Source of the DNA: an uncultured Spirochaetaceae bacterium
Lineage (GTDB): Bacteria; Spirochaetota; Spirochaetia; Treponematales; Treponemataceae
NCBI GenBank assembly: GCA_902785455.1
Contig: CACZYY010000011.1
Coordinates: 1-47,376 of the forward strand
Direction of reading: 5' to 3'
Length of the DNA stretch: 47,376 bases
The notes under the pieces are model-generated. The model saw only the letters and a list, made by a program, of their open reading frames with translations. It searched no databases and was not told the origin of the DNA. Position 1 is the stretch's first letter. Every line of letters starts with the position of its first letter. The position numbers and the translations under genes were made by a program. Shown one piece after another: positions 31,678 to 40,105 of this stretch.

Positions 31678-33440
31678 GCGTTATAAAAGGTAAAATCACA
31701 AGAATCTCCGGACCAATCGTTTATGCCGAAGGCTTGGAAGGCTGCGGTCTTTATGATGTAGTTGATGTCGGTGAAAAGAAAATCATCGGCGAGATTATCC
31801 GTCAGAATGAAGGAAAGGCTACGATTCAGGTTTACGAAGACGACACCGGCATGAAAATTGGCGAGGAAGTCATTTGTAACGGTCGTCCACTTTCTTTGCG
31901 ACTTGGGCCTGGCTTGGTCGGTACAATTTACGATGGAATTCAGCGACCTTTAAAAAATATGTTCGAAAAATCTGGAGCTTTCCTTGTTCCTGGTGAACGA
32001 ACAGAGCCAATTGACATCGATAAGAAATGGAAGATGACTGTAGCCGAGGGCGTTTCTGAGGGAATGGCAATTTCGGCTGGAATGGTCTTGGGCTATGTTC
32101 AGGAGACACAGTCTATCCGCCATAAAATCATGGTTCCGCCGACTGTCAAAGGCAAAACTCTCAAATCTTTCAAGGGTGAGGGTGAGTACACAGTCGATGA
32201 TGTAATCGGAACCACTGATTTGGACGAGGAAATTAAGCTTTCTCATTACTGGCCGCTACGAAATCCACGTCCTTATGCACAAAAACTTGAGGTAAGTCAG
32301 CCGCTTGTTACTGGTCAGCGAGTAATCGACGTGTTCTTCCCGCTTAGCAAGGGTGGCACGGCTGCAATTCCTGGCGGTTTCGGTACAGGTAAAACTATGA
32401 CTCAGCACGCTATTGCAAAATGGTGTGATGCTGACTTAATCGTATACATTGGATGTGGTGAGCGCGGTAACGAAATGACCGACGTTCTCACAGAATTCCC
32501 GACGTTGATTGACCCTCGAACAGGTCGTTCGCTCATGGAACGAACGATTTTGATTGCGAACACTTCAAACATGCCTGTTGCGGCTCGTGAAGTTTCTCTT
32601 TATTCGGGAATTACGCTTGCAGAATACTATCGCGATATGGGTATGCATGTCGCTATCATGGCTGATTCTACATCCCGCTGGGCCGAGGCTTTGCGTGAGC
32701 TTTCTGGCCGAATGGAAGAAATGCCTGCAGAAGAAGGCTTCCCGGCTTATTTGCCGACACGACTCGCAGAGTTCTATGAAAGAGCTGGCCGAGTCAATGC
32801 ACTTTGTGGTGAGGAAGGTTCTGTTTCTGTAATCGGTGCCGTTTCTCCTCCGGGTGGTGACTTCTCTGAGCCTGTCACTCAGCATACAAAACGATTTATC
32901 CGCTGTTTCTGGGCTCTTGACCGTGAACTTGCGAACGCACGACATTATCCGGCTATCGGCTGGATTGAAAGTTACTCTGAATATGCCGATGAAATCCGTG
33001 AATGGTGGGACAAACTTGACCCGGCTTGGGCTGAGGTTCGACTTTCTGCACTTGAGCTTCTCAAAGAGGAGCAGAGACTTCAGCAGATTGTCCGTTTGAT
33101 TGGACCTGATGCTCTCCCAGACGAAAAGCGAATCGTCCTGACTGTAGCCGACATGATTAAAAACGGTTTCTTGCAGCAGAGTGCGTTCGATGCGGTTGAT
33201 GTTTATTCTGTTCCAGAAAAACAGATTGCAATCCTTATGCTGATGATGACTTACTACAAGCGTGCGCTCGCTGTAATCAAAGCTGGAGCTCCGCTTCCAA
33301 CGGTAACATCTCTTCCAATCAAAGACGAAATTGTCCGCTTAAAGTCATCAATTCCAAACGACAAACTGGAGCAGATGAAGGAAGTAGAAGGCCGTCTCGA
33401 AGATCAGATGGGTAATCTGGAACGACAGTACAAACGATAA
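31674..33440 (+). CDS. atpA: V/A-type ATPase catalytic subunit A
   Basis: Catalytic subunit of the V1 head, 588 aa. Walker A is GGFGTGKT (residues 234-241) in [19 protein letters not shown], followed by [15 protein letters not shown] (the catalytic glutamate GER) and [24 protein letters not shown]. The large non-homologous insertion of A subunits (about 100-190) is present. The start overlaps atpE by 4 nt. A gap of 188 bp filled with two palindromic elements separates it from atpB. Confidence 0.98.
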   Translation: MSVIKGKITRISGPIVYAEGLEGCGLYDVVDVGEKKIIGEIIRQNEGKATIQVYEDDTGMKIGEEVICNGRPLSLRLGPGLVGTIYDGIQRPLKNMFEKSGAFLVPGERTEPIDIDKKWKMTVAEGVSEGMAISAGMVLGYVQETQSIRHKIMVPPTVKGKTLKSFKGEGEYTVDDVIGTTDLDEEIKLSHYWPLRNPRPYAQKLEVSQPLVTGQRVIDVFFPLSKGGTAAIPGGFGTGKTMTQHAIAKWCDADLIVYIGCGERGNEMTDVLTEFPTLIDPRTGRSLMERTILIANTSNMPVAAREVSLYSGITLAEYYRDMGMHVAIMADSTSRWAEALRELSGRMEEMPAEEGFPAYLPTRLAEFYERAGRVNALCGEEGSVSVIGAVSPPGGDFSEPVTQHTKRFIRCFWALDRELANARHYPAIGWIESYSEYADEIREWWDKLDPAWAEVRLSALELLKEEQRLQQIVRLIGPDALPDEKRIVLTVADMIKNGFLQQSAFDAVDVYSVPEKQIAILMLMMTYYKRALAVIKAGAPLPTVTSLPIKDEIVRLKSSIPNDKLEQMKEVEGRLEDQMGNLERQYKR

Positions 33441-33444
33441 AGAA

Positions 33445-33534
33445 TGTCACACGGATTCGAGTTTCCTACGGAAACTCTTTAAAAAAGCTGTAATAAAAGT
33501 TGAAATTGCGTAGCAATTTCGAATCTGTGTGGCA
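33445..33534 (+). repeat. Palindromic element B, copy 3 (between atpA and atpB)
   Basis: Ends TGTCACACGGATTCGA and TCGAATCTGTGTGGCA enclose GAGTTTCC-TAC-GGAAACTC and GAAATTGC-GTA-GCAATTTC. Compared with the other copies, both stems carry compensated base changes. It starts 4 bp after the atpA stop. Confidence 0.92.
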
Positions 33535-33539
33535 ATTTT

Positions 33540-33613
33540 GGGGTGTTGCGGGGTGTCCCCGCAGAGTGGGGTACGACACAACGAAGTGTGGCGTAGGGGA
33601 GAGACTTCTCCCC
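33540..33613 (+). repeat. Palindromic element A, copy 2 (between atpA and atpB)
   Basis: Same layout as 47094-47173: TGCGGGG-TGT-CCCCGCA, then a CACAACGAAGTG hairpin, then GGGGAGA-GACT-TCTCCCC (33596-33613). It ends 15 bp before the atpB start codon, next to that gene's GGAG ribosome-binding site. Confidence 0.8.
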
Positions 33614-33628
33614 TTTTGGAGATAGCAA

Positions 33629-35011
33629 ATGAAGGGTATTGAATATAAAGGCGTAAGTTCCGTTGACGGACCTATTATTGTCGTCAAACGCAGCGAGAAC
33701 ATTTTTTACAATGAAATTGTCTCTGTCCGTGACCGAAACGGCGAAAAAAAGACTGGTCGTGTCATTGACTTGAACGAAGACATTGCGATTGTTCAGGTTT
33801 TCGGCTCTACTACGGGCCTGGACTTGCACGAGACCACTGTTGAGTTCCTTGAAGAGCCGATGGAGCTTCGTGTTGGCGACGGTTTGCTTGGCCGAATCTT
33901 TAACGGTCTTGGTGAGCCGATTGATGGTCTTCCGCCGATTGTTTCGAGTAAAAAAGTCGATGTAAACGGAATGCCAATTAATCCGTTCGCGCGAGTCTAT
34001 CCTCGTGACTTTATCCAGACTGGAATTTCTTCAATTGACGGCATGAACACTTTGATTCGTGGTCAGAAGCTTCCGATTTTCTCCGGAAACGGTCTTCCGC
34101 ACAACCGCCTTGCCGCTCAGATTATTCGTCAGGCAAAAATCCGAAACAGCGATGAGCAGTTCGTAATGGTTTTTGCGGGCATGGGTATCAAATATGACCA
34201 GGCACAGTTCTTCATCCATTCTTTTGAGGAATCTGGCGTTCTTTCAAAGGTCGTAATGTTCCAGTCGCTTGCTGACGCTCCTTCTATCGAGCGAATCATC
34301 ACACCGCGCTGTGCTTTGACGGCTGCTGAATATCTTGCTTACGAAAAAAATATGCACGTACTGGTCGTTATGACCGATATGACAAACTATTGTGAGGCTT
34401 TGCGAGAAATTTCCACAACTCGTGGCGAAGTTCCTGGCCGAAAAGGTTATCCTGGATATTTGTATTCGGACTTGGCAGAGCTTTACGAGCGTGCCGGTAA
34501 AATCAAAGGCAGCACAGGTTCAATCACACAGATTCCAATCCTTACGATGCCGAACGATGATATTTCTCACCCGATTCCTGACCTTACCGGCTATATCACC
34601 GAAGGACAGATTGTTCTTGACCGTGAGCTTAGTCAGAAGGGCGTTTATCCGCCAGTTTCGGGCTTGCCGAGCCTTTCCCGCTTGATGAAGGACGGTATCG
34701 GAGAAGGCATGACGCGCGATGACCATTCTGCCGTTGCGAGCCAGCTTTTTGCGGCTTACTCAAAAGTTAAGTCAATCCGAAATCTTGCCGCAATCATCGG
34801 TGAGGAAGAACTTGGCGAAGTTGACCGCATGTATCTCAAATTCGGTGAGGCACTTGAAAGTCAGTTCTTCACTCAGGGCGAATACGAAAACCGCTCAATC
34901 GAGGACACTTTGAACTTAGGCTGGAAACTCCTGAAAATCCTGCCAAAGAACGAGCTTTATCGAATCAAGCCTGAGCTTATCGCAAAATATTATCCGAAAG
35001 ACGAGGAATAA
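33629..35011 (+). CDS. atpB: V/A-type ATPase regulatory subunit B
   Basis: Non-catalytic nucleotide-binding subunit of the V1 head, 460 aa. Family marks are [50 protein letters not shown] (no functional Walker A, as expected for B) and [19 protein letters not shown]. The end ([16 protein letters not shown]) is typical. GGAG lies about 9 nt before the ATG. Length is normal for the family. Confidence 0.98.
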   Translation: MKGIEYKGVSSVDGPIIVVKRSENIFYNEIVSVRDRNGEKKTGRVIDLNEDIAIVQVFGSTTGLDLHETTVEFLEEPMELRVGDGLLGRIFNGLGEPIDGLPPIVSSKKVDVNGMPINPFARVYPRDFIQTGISSIDGMNTLIRGQKLPIFSGNGLPHNRLAAQIIRQAKIRNSDEQFVMVFAGMGIKYDQAQFFIHSFEESGVLSKVVMFQSLADAPSIERIITPRCALTAAEYLAYEKNMHVLVVMTDMTNYCEALREISTTRGEVPGRKGYPGYLYSDLAELYERAGKIKGSTGSITQIPILTMPNDDISHPIPDLTGYITEGQIVLDRELSQKGVYPPVSGLPSLSRLMKDGIGEGMTRDDHSAVASQLFAAYSKVKSIRNLAAIIGEEELGEVDRMYLKFGEALESQFFTQGEYENRSIEDTLNLGWKLLKILPKNELYRIKPELIAKYYPKDEE

Positions 35012-35015
35012 AAAC

Positions 35016-35100
35016 GCCACACAGATTCGAGATTCCTACGGAATCTCATTAAACAAAGATTTTTTTTGATTTTGCGTAGCAAAATCGAATCTGTGTGGCA
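35016..35100 (+). repeat. Palindromic element B, copy 4 (between atpB and atpD)
   Basis: Ends GCCACACAGATTCGA and TCGAATCTGTGTGGC enclose GAGATTCC-TAC-GGAATCTC and GATTTTGC-GTA-GCAAAATC. It starts 4 bp after the atpB stop and ends 9 bp before the atpD ATG, leaving no room for a normal ribosome-binding site. Confidence 0.92.
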
Positions 35101-35109
35101 ATAAAAAAT

Positions 35110-35730
35110 ATGGCAAAGTTAAACATTGCACCTACAAAATCTAATCTTCTCGCTATAAAAGAGCAGCTTTCTGTGGCTGTTGACGGCTATGACCTTTTGG
35201 AGCAGAAGCGTGAGATTCTTGTTATGGAACTTATGCGTATGGTCGAGAAGGTCAAACTCCTGGAGCGTGAACTGGACAAGGCTATTTCTCAGGCTTATCC
35301 GGCTCTTAAAAACATGCTCATGACTGTTGGTGGCGATCAGACTGAACGAATTGCAAAGGCCGTTCATTACGAGTACGACATCAAAGAAAAGAGCGTTGTT
35401 GCGGGTGGCATGAGTTTTAATTCTGTTGAGGTAGCTTTGCCTAAGCAGCAGCTGTTTTATTCTTTTATGGGAACTTACGCTGATTCTGATAAAGTGATGA
35501 CCGAGTTCTTCAAGCTGCTTTCTCTTTTGACCGAGATGGCTTCAATCCGAACGATTGCATGGCGGCTTGCAAATGAAGTCAAAAAGACTCAGCGACGTGT
35601 CAACGCGCTCGATAAGATGATTATTCCTCAGGACAGAGAGACAAAAACTTACATCGAAAGCGTTCTTGAAGAGCGTGAGCGAGAAAATACCTTCGTTTTG
35701 AAAAGTCTTAAGAATCGTAAGAACCGTTAA
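35110..35730 (+). CDS. atpD: V/A-type ATPase subunit D (central rotor shaft)
   Basis: Rotor axle of V1, 206 aa, two long helices. It begins MAKLNIAPTKSNLLAIKEQL, the PTKxNLxxLK signature, and ends ERERENTFVLKSLKNRKNR; the internal RRVNALDKMIIP is the other conserved block. The ATG at 35110 is preceded only by the end of element B and an A-rich stretch; there is no clear Shine-Dalgarno. A GTG at 35095, inside the element, is in frame and could add five residues. Confidence 0.95.
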   Translation: MAKLNIAPTKSNLLAIKEQLSVAVDGYDLLEQKREILVMELMRMVEKVKLLERELDKAISQAYPALKNMLMTVGGDQTERIAKAVHYEYDIKEKSVVAGGMSFNSVEVALPKQQLFYSFMGTYADSDKVMTEFFKLLSLLTEMASIRTIAWRLANEVKKTQRRVNALDKMIIPQDRETKTYIESVLEERERENTFVLKSLKNRKNR

Positions 35731-35776
35731 CTATAGTTTCTGGCTTTCCGATAATGTAATGGAGTCTTTGCGTTAG

Positions 35777-35861
35777 GGATAGTAGGGGCGGCGAAGCCGT
35801 TCGCTTTAGCGAATGACAACCCCGGATAGCCCGACCGTGCGAAGCACGGAAACGCCCTGAA
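35777..35861. repeat. Palindromic element G between atpD and the Usp gene
   Basis: Contains GGCGGCGAAGCCG, TTCGCTTTAGCGAA and CCGTGCGAAGCACGG hairpins, with outer GCGTTAGGG and CGCCCTGAA segments and the internal block GGATAGCCCGACC. I recall elements of this type as dispersed bacterial repeats. There is only one copy in this window. Confidence 0.65.
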
Positions 35862-35874
35862 TAGGAGCAGCATT

Positions 35875-36378
35875 ATGATTAAGCCTTTGTTTCAGAAAAT
35901 TGTTGTCGCGGTAAACGGTTCGGAATCTTCTATTCATGCGGCAATGTATGGAATTCTCCTCTCAAAGCAGTACAAATGTGAGCTTAAAGCAATTTATGTT
36001 GTTGACACATCAACTCTCAGACAGCTTACGATGAGCAAAATCTTTATCGAGGAAGAAAGCATTGATTATGAAAAGTGCCTCGAACGGGACGGAAATCGTT
36101 ATCTTTCTTATCTTGAAAATCTTGCAAAAGAAAAAGACGTAAAAATTAAAACCGAGCTTAAAAAAGGAGCGATTTGGTCTGAGCTGATTAAAGCGGCAGA
36201 TGATTTTGGTGCGGATCTGATTCTTGTGGGCGGTCGTGAACAGCCGAAGGATGCACCACGCAATTCAATCCGTTACGATAAGGTTTCAACAACAAAATCA
36301 GAGATAATCGGTAGCGCAAGCTGCAATGTTCTTGTTGTAAAAATGCCGGAAATTGAGAAATTATTTAAAATTGCTTAA
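35875..36378 (+). CDS. Universal stress protein (UspA family)
   Basis: Single Usp domain of 167 aa, cytoplasmic. The N-terminal strand FQKIVVAVNGSESSIHAAMYG and the C-terminal ADLILVGGREQ and EIIGSASCNVLVVKMP match the fold. The ATP-binding G-2x-G-9x-G(S/T) motif is only approximately met: an insertion of about ten residues separates VGGREQ from IGSASC, so ATP binding is uncertain. AGGAGC lies upstream. It ends in a terminator shared with the lacI-type promoter. The role is unknown. Confidence 0.88.
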   Translation: MIKPLFQKIVVAVNGSESSIHAAMYGILLSKQYKCELKAIYVVDTSTLRQLTMSKIFIEEESIDYEKCLERDGNRYLSYLENLAKEKDVKIKTELKKGAIWSELIKAADDFGADLILVGGREQPKDAPRNSIRYDKVSTTKSEIIGSASCNVLVVKMPEIEKLFKIA

Positions 36379-36397
36379 AATTTAAGATTTTTTAACG

Positions 36398-36423
36398 CTC
36401 TGTCGCTTGACAGAGTATTTTTT
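36398..36423 (+). terminator. Terminator of the Usp gene, overlapping the next promoter
   Basis: CTCTGTC-GCTT-GACAGAG forms a 7-bp stem with a 4-nt loop (36398-36415), followed by TATTTTTTT. The last bases of the loop and the start of the 3' arm are the -35 box of the following promoter. Confidence 0.8.
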
Positions 36424-36434
36424 TGATGTATAAT
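36407..36434 (+). promoter_or_regulatory. Consensus promoter of the LacI-type regulator
   Basis: TTGACA (36407-36412), 16 bp, TATAAT (36429-36434): both boxes are perfect. The predicted start point is near 36441, only about 6 nt before the likely ATG at 36447. Confidence 0.85.
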
Positions 36435-36446
36435 GTAACCAGTTTT

Positions 36447-37460
36447 ATGAAAGCAGTTTCACGACAAAGTACGATTTATGATGTTGCTCGATTGGCTGGA
36501 GTTAGTTCGGCTACCGTTTCTCGTTTTTTGAATGAGCCTGACCGTGTGGCTCAGGAAAAGCGTGATCGGATTCAGTCGGCAATTACAGAGTTAAATTTCG
36601 TTCCAAAGGCAGATGCTGTGGCAAAGGCTCGCAGTGCATACCGGAAAATCGGTGTGGTTGCGCCATTTTTTACCCAGCCTTCGTTTATGGAGCGTCTTCG
36701 CGGAATTGCTGCTGTTTTGAGCGCGGAGCATTATGAGCTTGTGGTCTATTCGATTGATACGATGGAAGACCTTGTGAATTATGTTCAGATGCTCGTGAAT
36801 ACTCAGCGTCTTGACGGTCTTATCCTGCTTTGTGTGCAGCTTCCGGCTGATGTTTTGGATTTGCTCAGGGGAGCGAGCTTTCCGGTCTGTTTTGTTGAGA
36901 ATGAATACGAGGATTTTGATTGCGTGGTCGTTCACAACTTGCAGGGCGGTCAGAAGGCGGCACAGTTTTTGTGTGAGAAGGGCTGCAAAAAGCCTGGCTT
37001 CATCGGTGAAAAGTCAATGCTTGAATATGCGGTGAACGCTACGGAAGAGCGTCTTCGCGGATTCAAATTTTATTGTGCGAACAACGGTATCGTGATTCCT
37101 GAGAATCATATCTGGCTCGGCGAGTTTTCCGAAGGCAGTCTTGATGAAGGAATCACGAAATTTCTGGAGCAGGAAGATTTGCCTGACGGAATTTTCTGTT
37201 CAAGTGATGTGATTGCTGCCCGACTGATCAGAATTGCGCTTACTAAAGGGATTTCTGTTCCAAGGCAGGTCCGGGTAATCGGCTTTGATAACATCGACAT
37301 TGCGGAATACATTGGTCTTACATCCGTAAATCAGAATCTTGAGGAATCAGGAAGAATGGCCGCACGCTTGATTTTGATGAGAATTCAGGACAGGGAAAGG
37401 GGAAGCGTGGTTATGAAAGTTCCGCTTTCCGTGATTGAAAGGGAAACAACCGGCAAGTAG
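36447..37460 (+). CDS. LacI/GalR-family transcriptional regulator
   Basis: Sugar-responsive repressor of 337 aa. The N-terminal helix-turn-helix with hinge is classic: TIYDVARLAGVSSATVSRFLN, followed by KRDRIQSAITELNFVPKADAVA. The periplasmic-binding-protein-like core follows (KIGVVAPFF, LDGLILLCVQLP, FCSSDVIAARLIRIAL, RVIGFDNIDIAEYIGLTSVNQ). The ATG at 36447 is chosen because the earlier ATG at 36423 lies upstream of the predicted transcription start. It stands 45 bp before the binding-protein gene of the sugar operon, which it probably controls. No operator palindrome was found near it. Confidence 0.93.
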   Translation: MKAVSRQSTIYDVARLAGVSSATVSRFLNEPDRVAQEKRDRIQSAITELNFVPKADAVAKARSAYRKIGVVAPFFTQPSFMERLRGIAAVLSAEHYELVVYSIDTMEDLVNYVQMLVNTQRLDGLILLCVQLPADVLDLLRGASFPVCFVENEYEDFDCVVVHNLQGGQKAAQFLCEKGCKKPGFIGEKSMLEYAVNATEERLRGFKFYCANNGIVIPENHIWLGEFSEGSLDEGITKFLEQEDLPDGIFCSSDVIAARLIRIALTKGISVPRQVRVIGFDNIDIAEYIGLTSVNQNLEESGRMAARLILMRIQDRERGSVVMKVPLSVIERETTGK

Positions 37461-37505
37461 TCGGGTTTTATAGATTTTATTTCAGCAAGCTTAAAAGGGG
37501 GCTTT

Positions 37506-38819
37506 ATGAAAAAACTTACTAATTTTGGAACAGTGGCAAAAATTTCTGCCGCTTTTGCTGCGATTGCAATTCTTGGTTTGACAGGTTGCAATGATAAAAA
37601 AGCTGCTTCAAACTCAAAAAAGGCCGAGGACAACACAATCCGAATCGAGGGCGCATTCCGTGGTGAAGAGGAGGCTCGATTCCAGGAAATCATAAAGATT
37701 TTCAATGAGCAGAATCCTCAGTTCCATGTTACTTATGAAGGAAGCCCGGATTTTGAAGTTCAGATTCAGGTCGAGACTCAGGCAAATACTCCTCCTGATA
37801 TTGCCGCAATCCCACAGCCGGGAACAATGAAAAGATTCGCTGATGCAGGCTGGCTCAAACCTCTTGATCCTGAGGTCGTTGCTGCAATCGATGCAAACTA
37901 TGCTCCTGTCTGGAAGGAACTTGGTTCATATAAAGGGCAAGCCTACGGAATTTTCCATCGCGTTAACGCAAAGAGCTTCGTATGGTACAACAAAAAAGAA
38001 TGGGCAAAACGCGGATATACAATTCCAACAACTTGGGATGAGCTTCGTGCCCTTGAAGAAAAAATGGTCAGCGATGGTGTAACTCCATGGACTGTTGGAT
38101 TTGAGTCAGCTGCTGCAACTGGTTGGCCAGGAACAGACTGGCTTGAAGACTTGATGCTCCGAACTGCCGGTCCGGATGTTTACGACAAATGGGTAAATCA
38201 TCAGATTAAATTTGATGATCCTGCCGTTCTTAAAGCTCTTGAATACTGTGGTGAGATCTTCCTGAACAACAAATATGTTTATGGTGGTTCTGCAAACATC
38301 GTTTCTTTGAACTACGGCGACAGCATTAAGCCTTTGTTCGAGAATCCTCCTAAAGCGATGATGAACCGTCAGGGAAACTTCATCACAGGATTCATGCAGC
38401 AGGAAATTCAGGACAATCTTGAAGAGAACGTTGGTGTATTCGCTCTCCCGGGCGTAGATCCGAAATGGGGAACTCCGGTTTTGGGCGGTGGAGACCAGTT
38501 CGTTTCATTCACTGACAAACCTGGCGTAAAAGAATTCATGAAATTCCTTACGACCTGGGAAGCATGCGCACCATGGGCTAGAATCGGCGGTGCATTGTTC
38601 CCTCACAAGAATCAGAATTTCAACGATTACGGAAACAGCCTTGAGCGCGAAATCGCAAAAGTCCTTGTAAACGCAACTGTATTCCGTTTCGATGCATCAG
38701 ACCTCATGCCGACAGAAGTAGGTTCAGGCTCATTCTGGACAGGAATGGTCAACTACGTAACAGGTGCAGAAGATGCAAAGACATGTCTCAAAGTTATCGA
38801 CGAGACTTGGCCTCAGTAA
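37506..38819 (+). CDS. Sugar ABC transporter solute-binding lipoprotein
   Basis: Extracytoplasmic binding protein of the alpha-glucoside/MalE-like cluster, 437 aa. The signal peptide ends in the lipobox LGLTGC, with the acylated cysteine at residue 28. The mature part has the SBP family 1 pattern: RFQEIIKIFNEQNPQFHVTYEGS, TPPDIAAIPQPGTMKRFADAGWL, IPTTWDELRALEEKM. The strong ribosome-binding site AAAAGGGGG precedes the ATG. No separate promoter is visible in the 45-bp gap, so read-through from lacI is likely. A large stem-loop follows before the permease genes, as is often seen where binding protein is needed in excess. Confidence 0.93.
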   Translation: MKKLTNFGTVAKISAAFAAIAILGLTGCNDKKAASNSKKAEDNTIRIEGAFRGEEEARFQEIIKIFNEQNPQFHVTYEGSPDFEVQIQVETQANTPPDIAAIPQPGTMKRFADAGWLKPLDPEVVAAIDANYAPVWKELGSYKGQAYGIFHRVNAKSFVWYNKKEWAKRGYTIPTTWDELRALEEKMVSDGVTPWTVGFESAAATGWPGTDWLEDLMLRTAGPDVYDKWVNHQIKFDDPAVLKALEYCGEIFLNNKYVYGGSANIVSLNYGDSIKPLFENPPKAMMNRQGNFITGFMQQEIQDNLEENVGVFALPGVDPKWGTPVLGGGDQFVSFTDKPGVKEFMKFLTTWEACAPWARIGGALFPHKNQNFNDYGNSLEREIAKVLVNATVFRFDASDLMPTEVGSGSFWTGMVNYVTGAEDAKTCLKVIDETWPQ

Positions 38820-38854
38820 TGTGAATGCCGGTTTCAGAAATAGTCGGCTGTATC

Positions 38855-38951
38855 AAAAAAACGGTTTCCCGTCGGGAACGCGCCATCAAACATCGCAGTG
38901 AGCAAAGCTCAGGCGAGTTTGTGTCGCAACCCCGACTCCAACCGTTTTTTT
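38855..38951 (+). terminator. Large stem-loop between binding-protein and permease genes
   Basis: A perfect 12-bp outer stem (AAAAAAACGGTT at 38855-38866 and its complement at 38940-38951) ends in a T run. The loop holds smaller hairpins (CCCG-T-CGGG, GAGC-AAA-GCTC). It probably acts as a partial terminator and as an mRNA 3' end that stabilises the binding-protein transcript. Confidence 0.6.
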
Positions 38952-39013
38952 GGTCAACTGGTTATGTTGAAAACATCATTTACACATTTTCCCATAGAAA
39001 ATAGGAGTTTCTT

Positions 39014-40105
39014 ATGGCTGAAACACGAACGCTTAAAAGCTATGCTTCTTTGTCGGACATTATCAAGACTGTTCTTGTTGTGCTTGGCACTGTTGTTGTG
39101 GCTGGAAGCGGTTTTAATCTTTTGAAGGCGAATGTTCTTCCTCAGGTTCCGACAACTGTGGTTGCGATTATTTGGGGCGTGTCTTCTGTTATTCTGATTT
39201 TTTATTCATTCAATCTGCTCGCCCAGATTTTCCCGACAAAAATCTACAATAAAATTGTTCCGTACATTTTTATTGGGCCGGCTGTCCTGATTATGGGCTG
39301 GTATCTTTTTCTTCCGACAATGCGCTCGCTTTTTTTGAGCTTTATGGACAAGACTTCCACAAAATTCGTCTGGTTCGATAATTATAAATTCCTGTTCACG
39401 GACCGTTCGATGCTCGTTTCAATCCGTAACACATTGATCTGGCTCGTCTGCGGAACAGGATTCAGCGTTTTTATCGGCCTTCTTGTGGCAATTCTTGCTG
39501 AACGAAGCTATATCGAAAAAGGCGCGAAGACTTTTATCTTCCTTCCGATGTCGATTTCGCTTGTTGGTGCGGGCGTTATCTTTAAATTCATGTATGCCGC
39601 AAAATTCGGTGGAGCGGAGCAGATTGGTCTTTTGAACGCGATTATCACTTCGATGGGACTTGAACCGCAAAACTGGCTCGGCAAAGCTCCGTGGAACAAT
39701 CTTTTCCTGATTGCAATTTTCGTCTGGCTTCAGACAGGATTTGCGCTCGTCGTTCTTTCTGCAGCGTTAAAGGCTGTTCCCGAAGAAATGCTTGAAGCTG
39801 CCCGAATCGATGGGGCAAGTGAATTCCTTACTCTCGTAAAAATCGTAATTCCTAACATCAAGGCTTCGATTATCAGCGTTTCGACTACGATTTTGCTTGC
39901 GGCTTTGAAGTGCTTTGATATTGTCTATTCGATGACAAACGGCATGTTCGGAACTGAAGTTTTGGCAAGTCAGCAGTACAAACAGATGTTCACTTTCCAG
40001 AATTATGGCCGCGGTTCCGCAATCGCAATCCTGATTTTGATTGGTGTAAGCCCTGTCATCTACTACAACCTCAAAGAATTCCACAATAAGGAGGCGTTCA
40101 AATGA
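39014..40105 (+). CDS. Sugar ABC transporter permease (AglF/MalF type)
   Basis: Membrane subunit of the second sugar importer, 363 aa. Two or three extra helices at the N-terminus (VLVVLGTVVVAGSGFNLL, VVAIIWGVSSVILIFYSF) precede the usual six-helix core, as in AglF/MalF-like permeases. The EAA loop is EAARIDGASEFLTLVKIVIPN. AGGAG precedes the ATG. The stop overlaps the next gene by 4 nt. Confidence 0.93.
   Translation: MAETRTLKSYASLSDIIKTVLVVLGTVVVAGSGFNLLKANVLPQVPTTVVAIIWGVSSVILIFYSFNLLAQIFPTKIYNKIVPYIFIGPAVLIMGWYLFLPTMRSLFLSFMDKTSTKFVWFDNYKFLFTDRSMLVSIRNTLIWLVCGTGFSVFIGLLVAILAERSYIEKGAKTFIFLPMSISLVGAGVIFKFMYAAKFGGAEQIGLLNAIITSMGLEPQNWLGKAPWNNLFLIAIFVWLQTGFALVVLSAALKAVPEEMLEAARIDGASEFLTLVKIVIPNIKASIISVSTTILLAALKCFDIVYSMTNGMFGTEVLASQQYKQMFTFQNYGRGSAIAILILIGVSPVIYYNLKEFHNKEAFK

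Noticed and set aside
36447-37505. A second LacI operator in the sugar locus
   Set aside because: I looked for a central-CG palindrome upstream of the regulator and of the binding-protein gene and found none.
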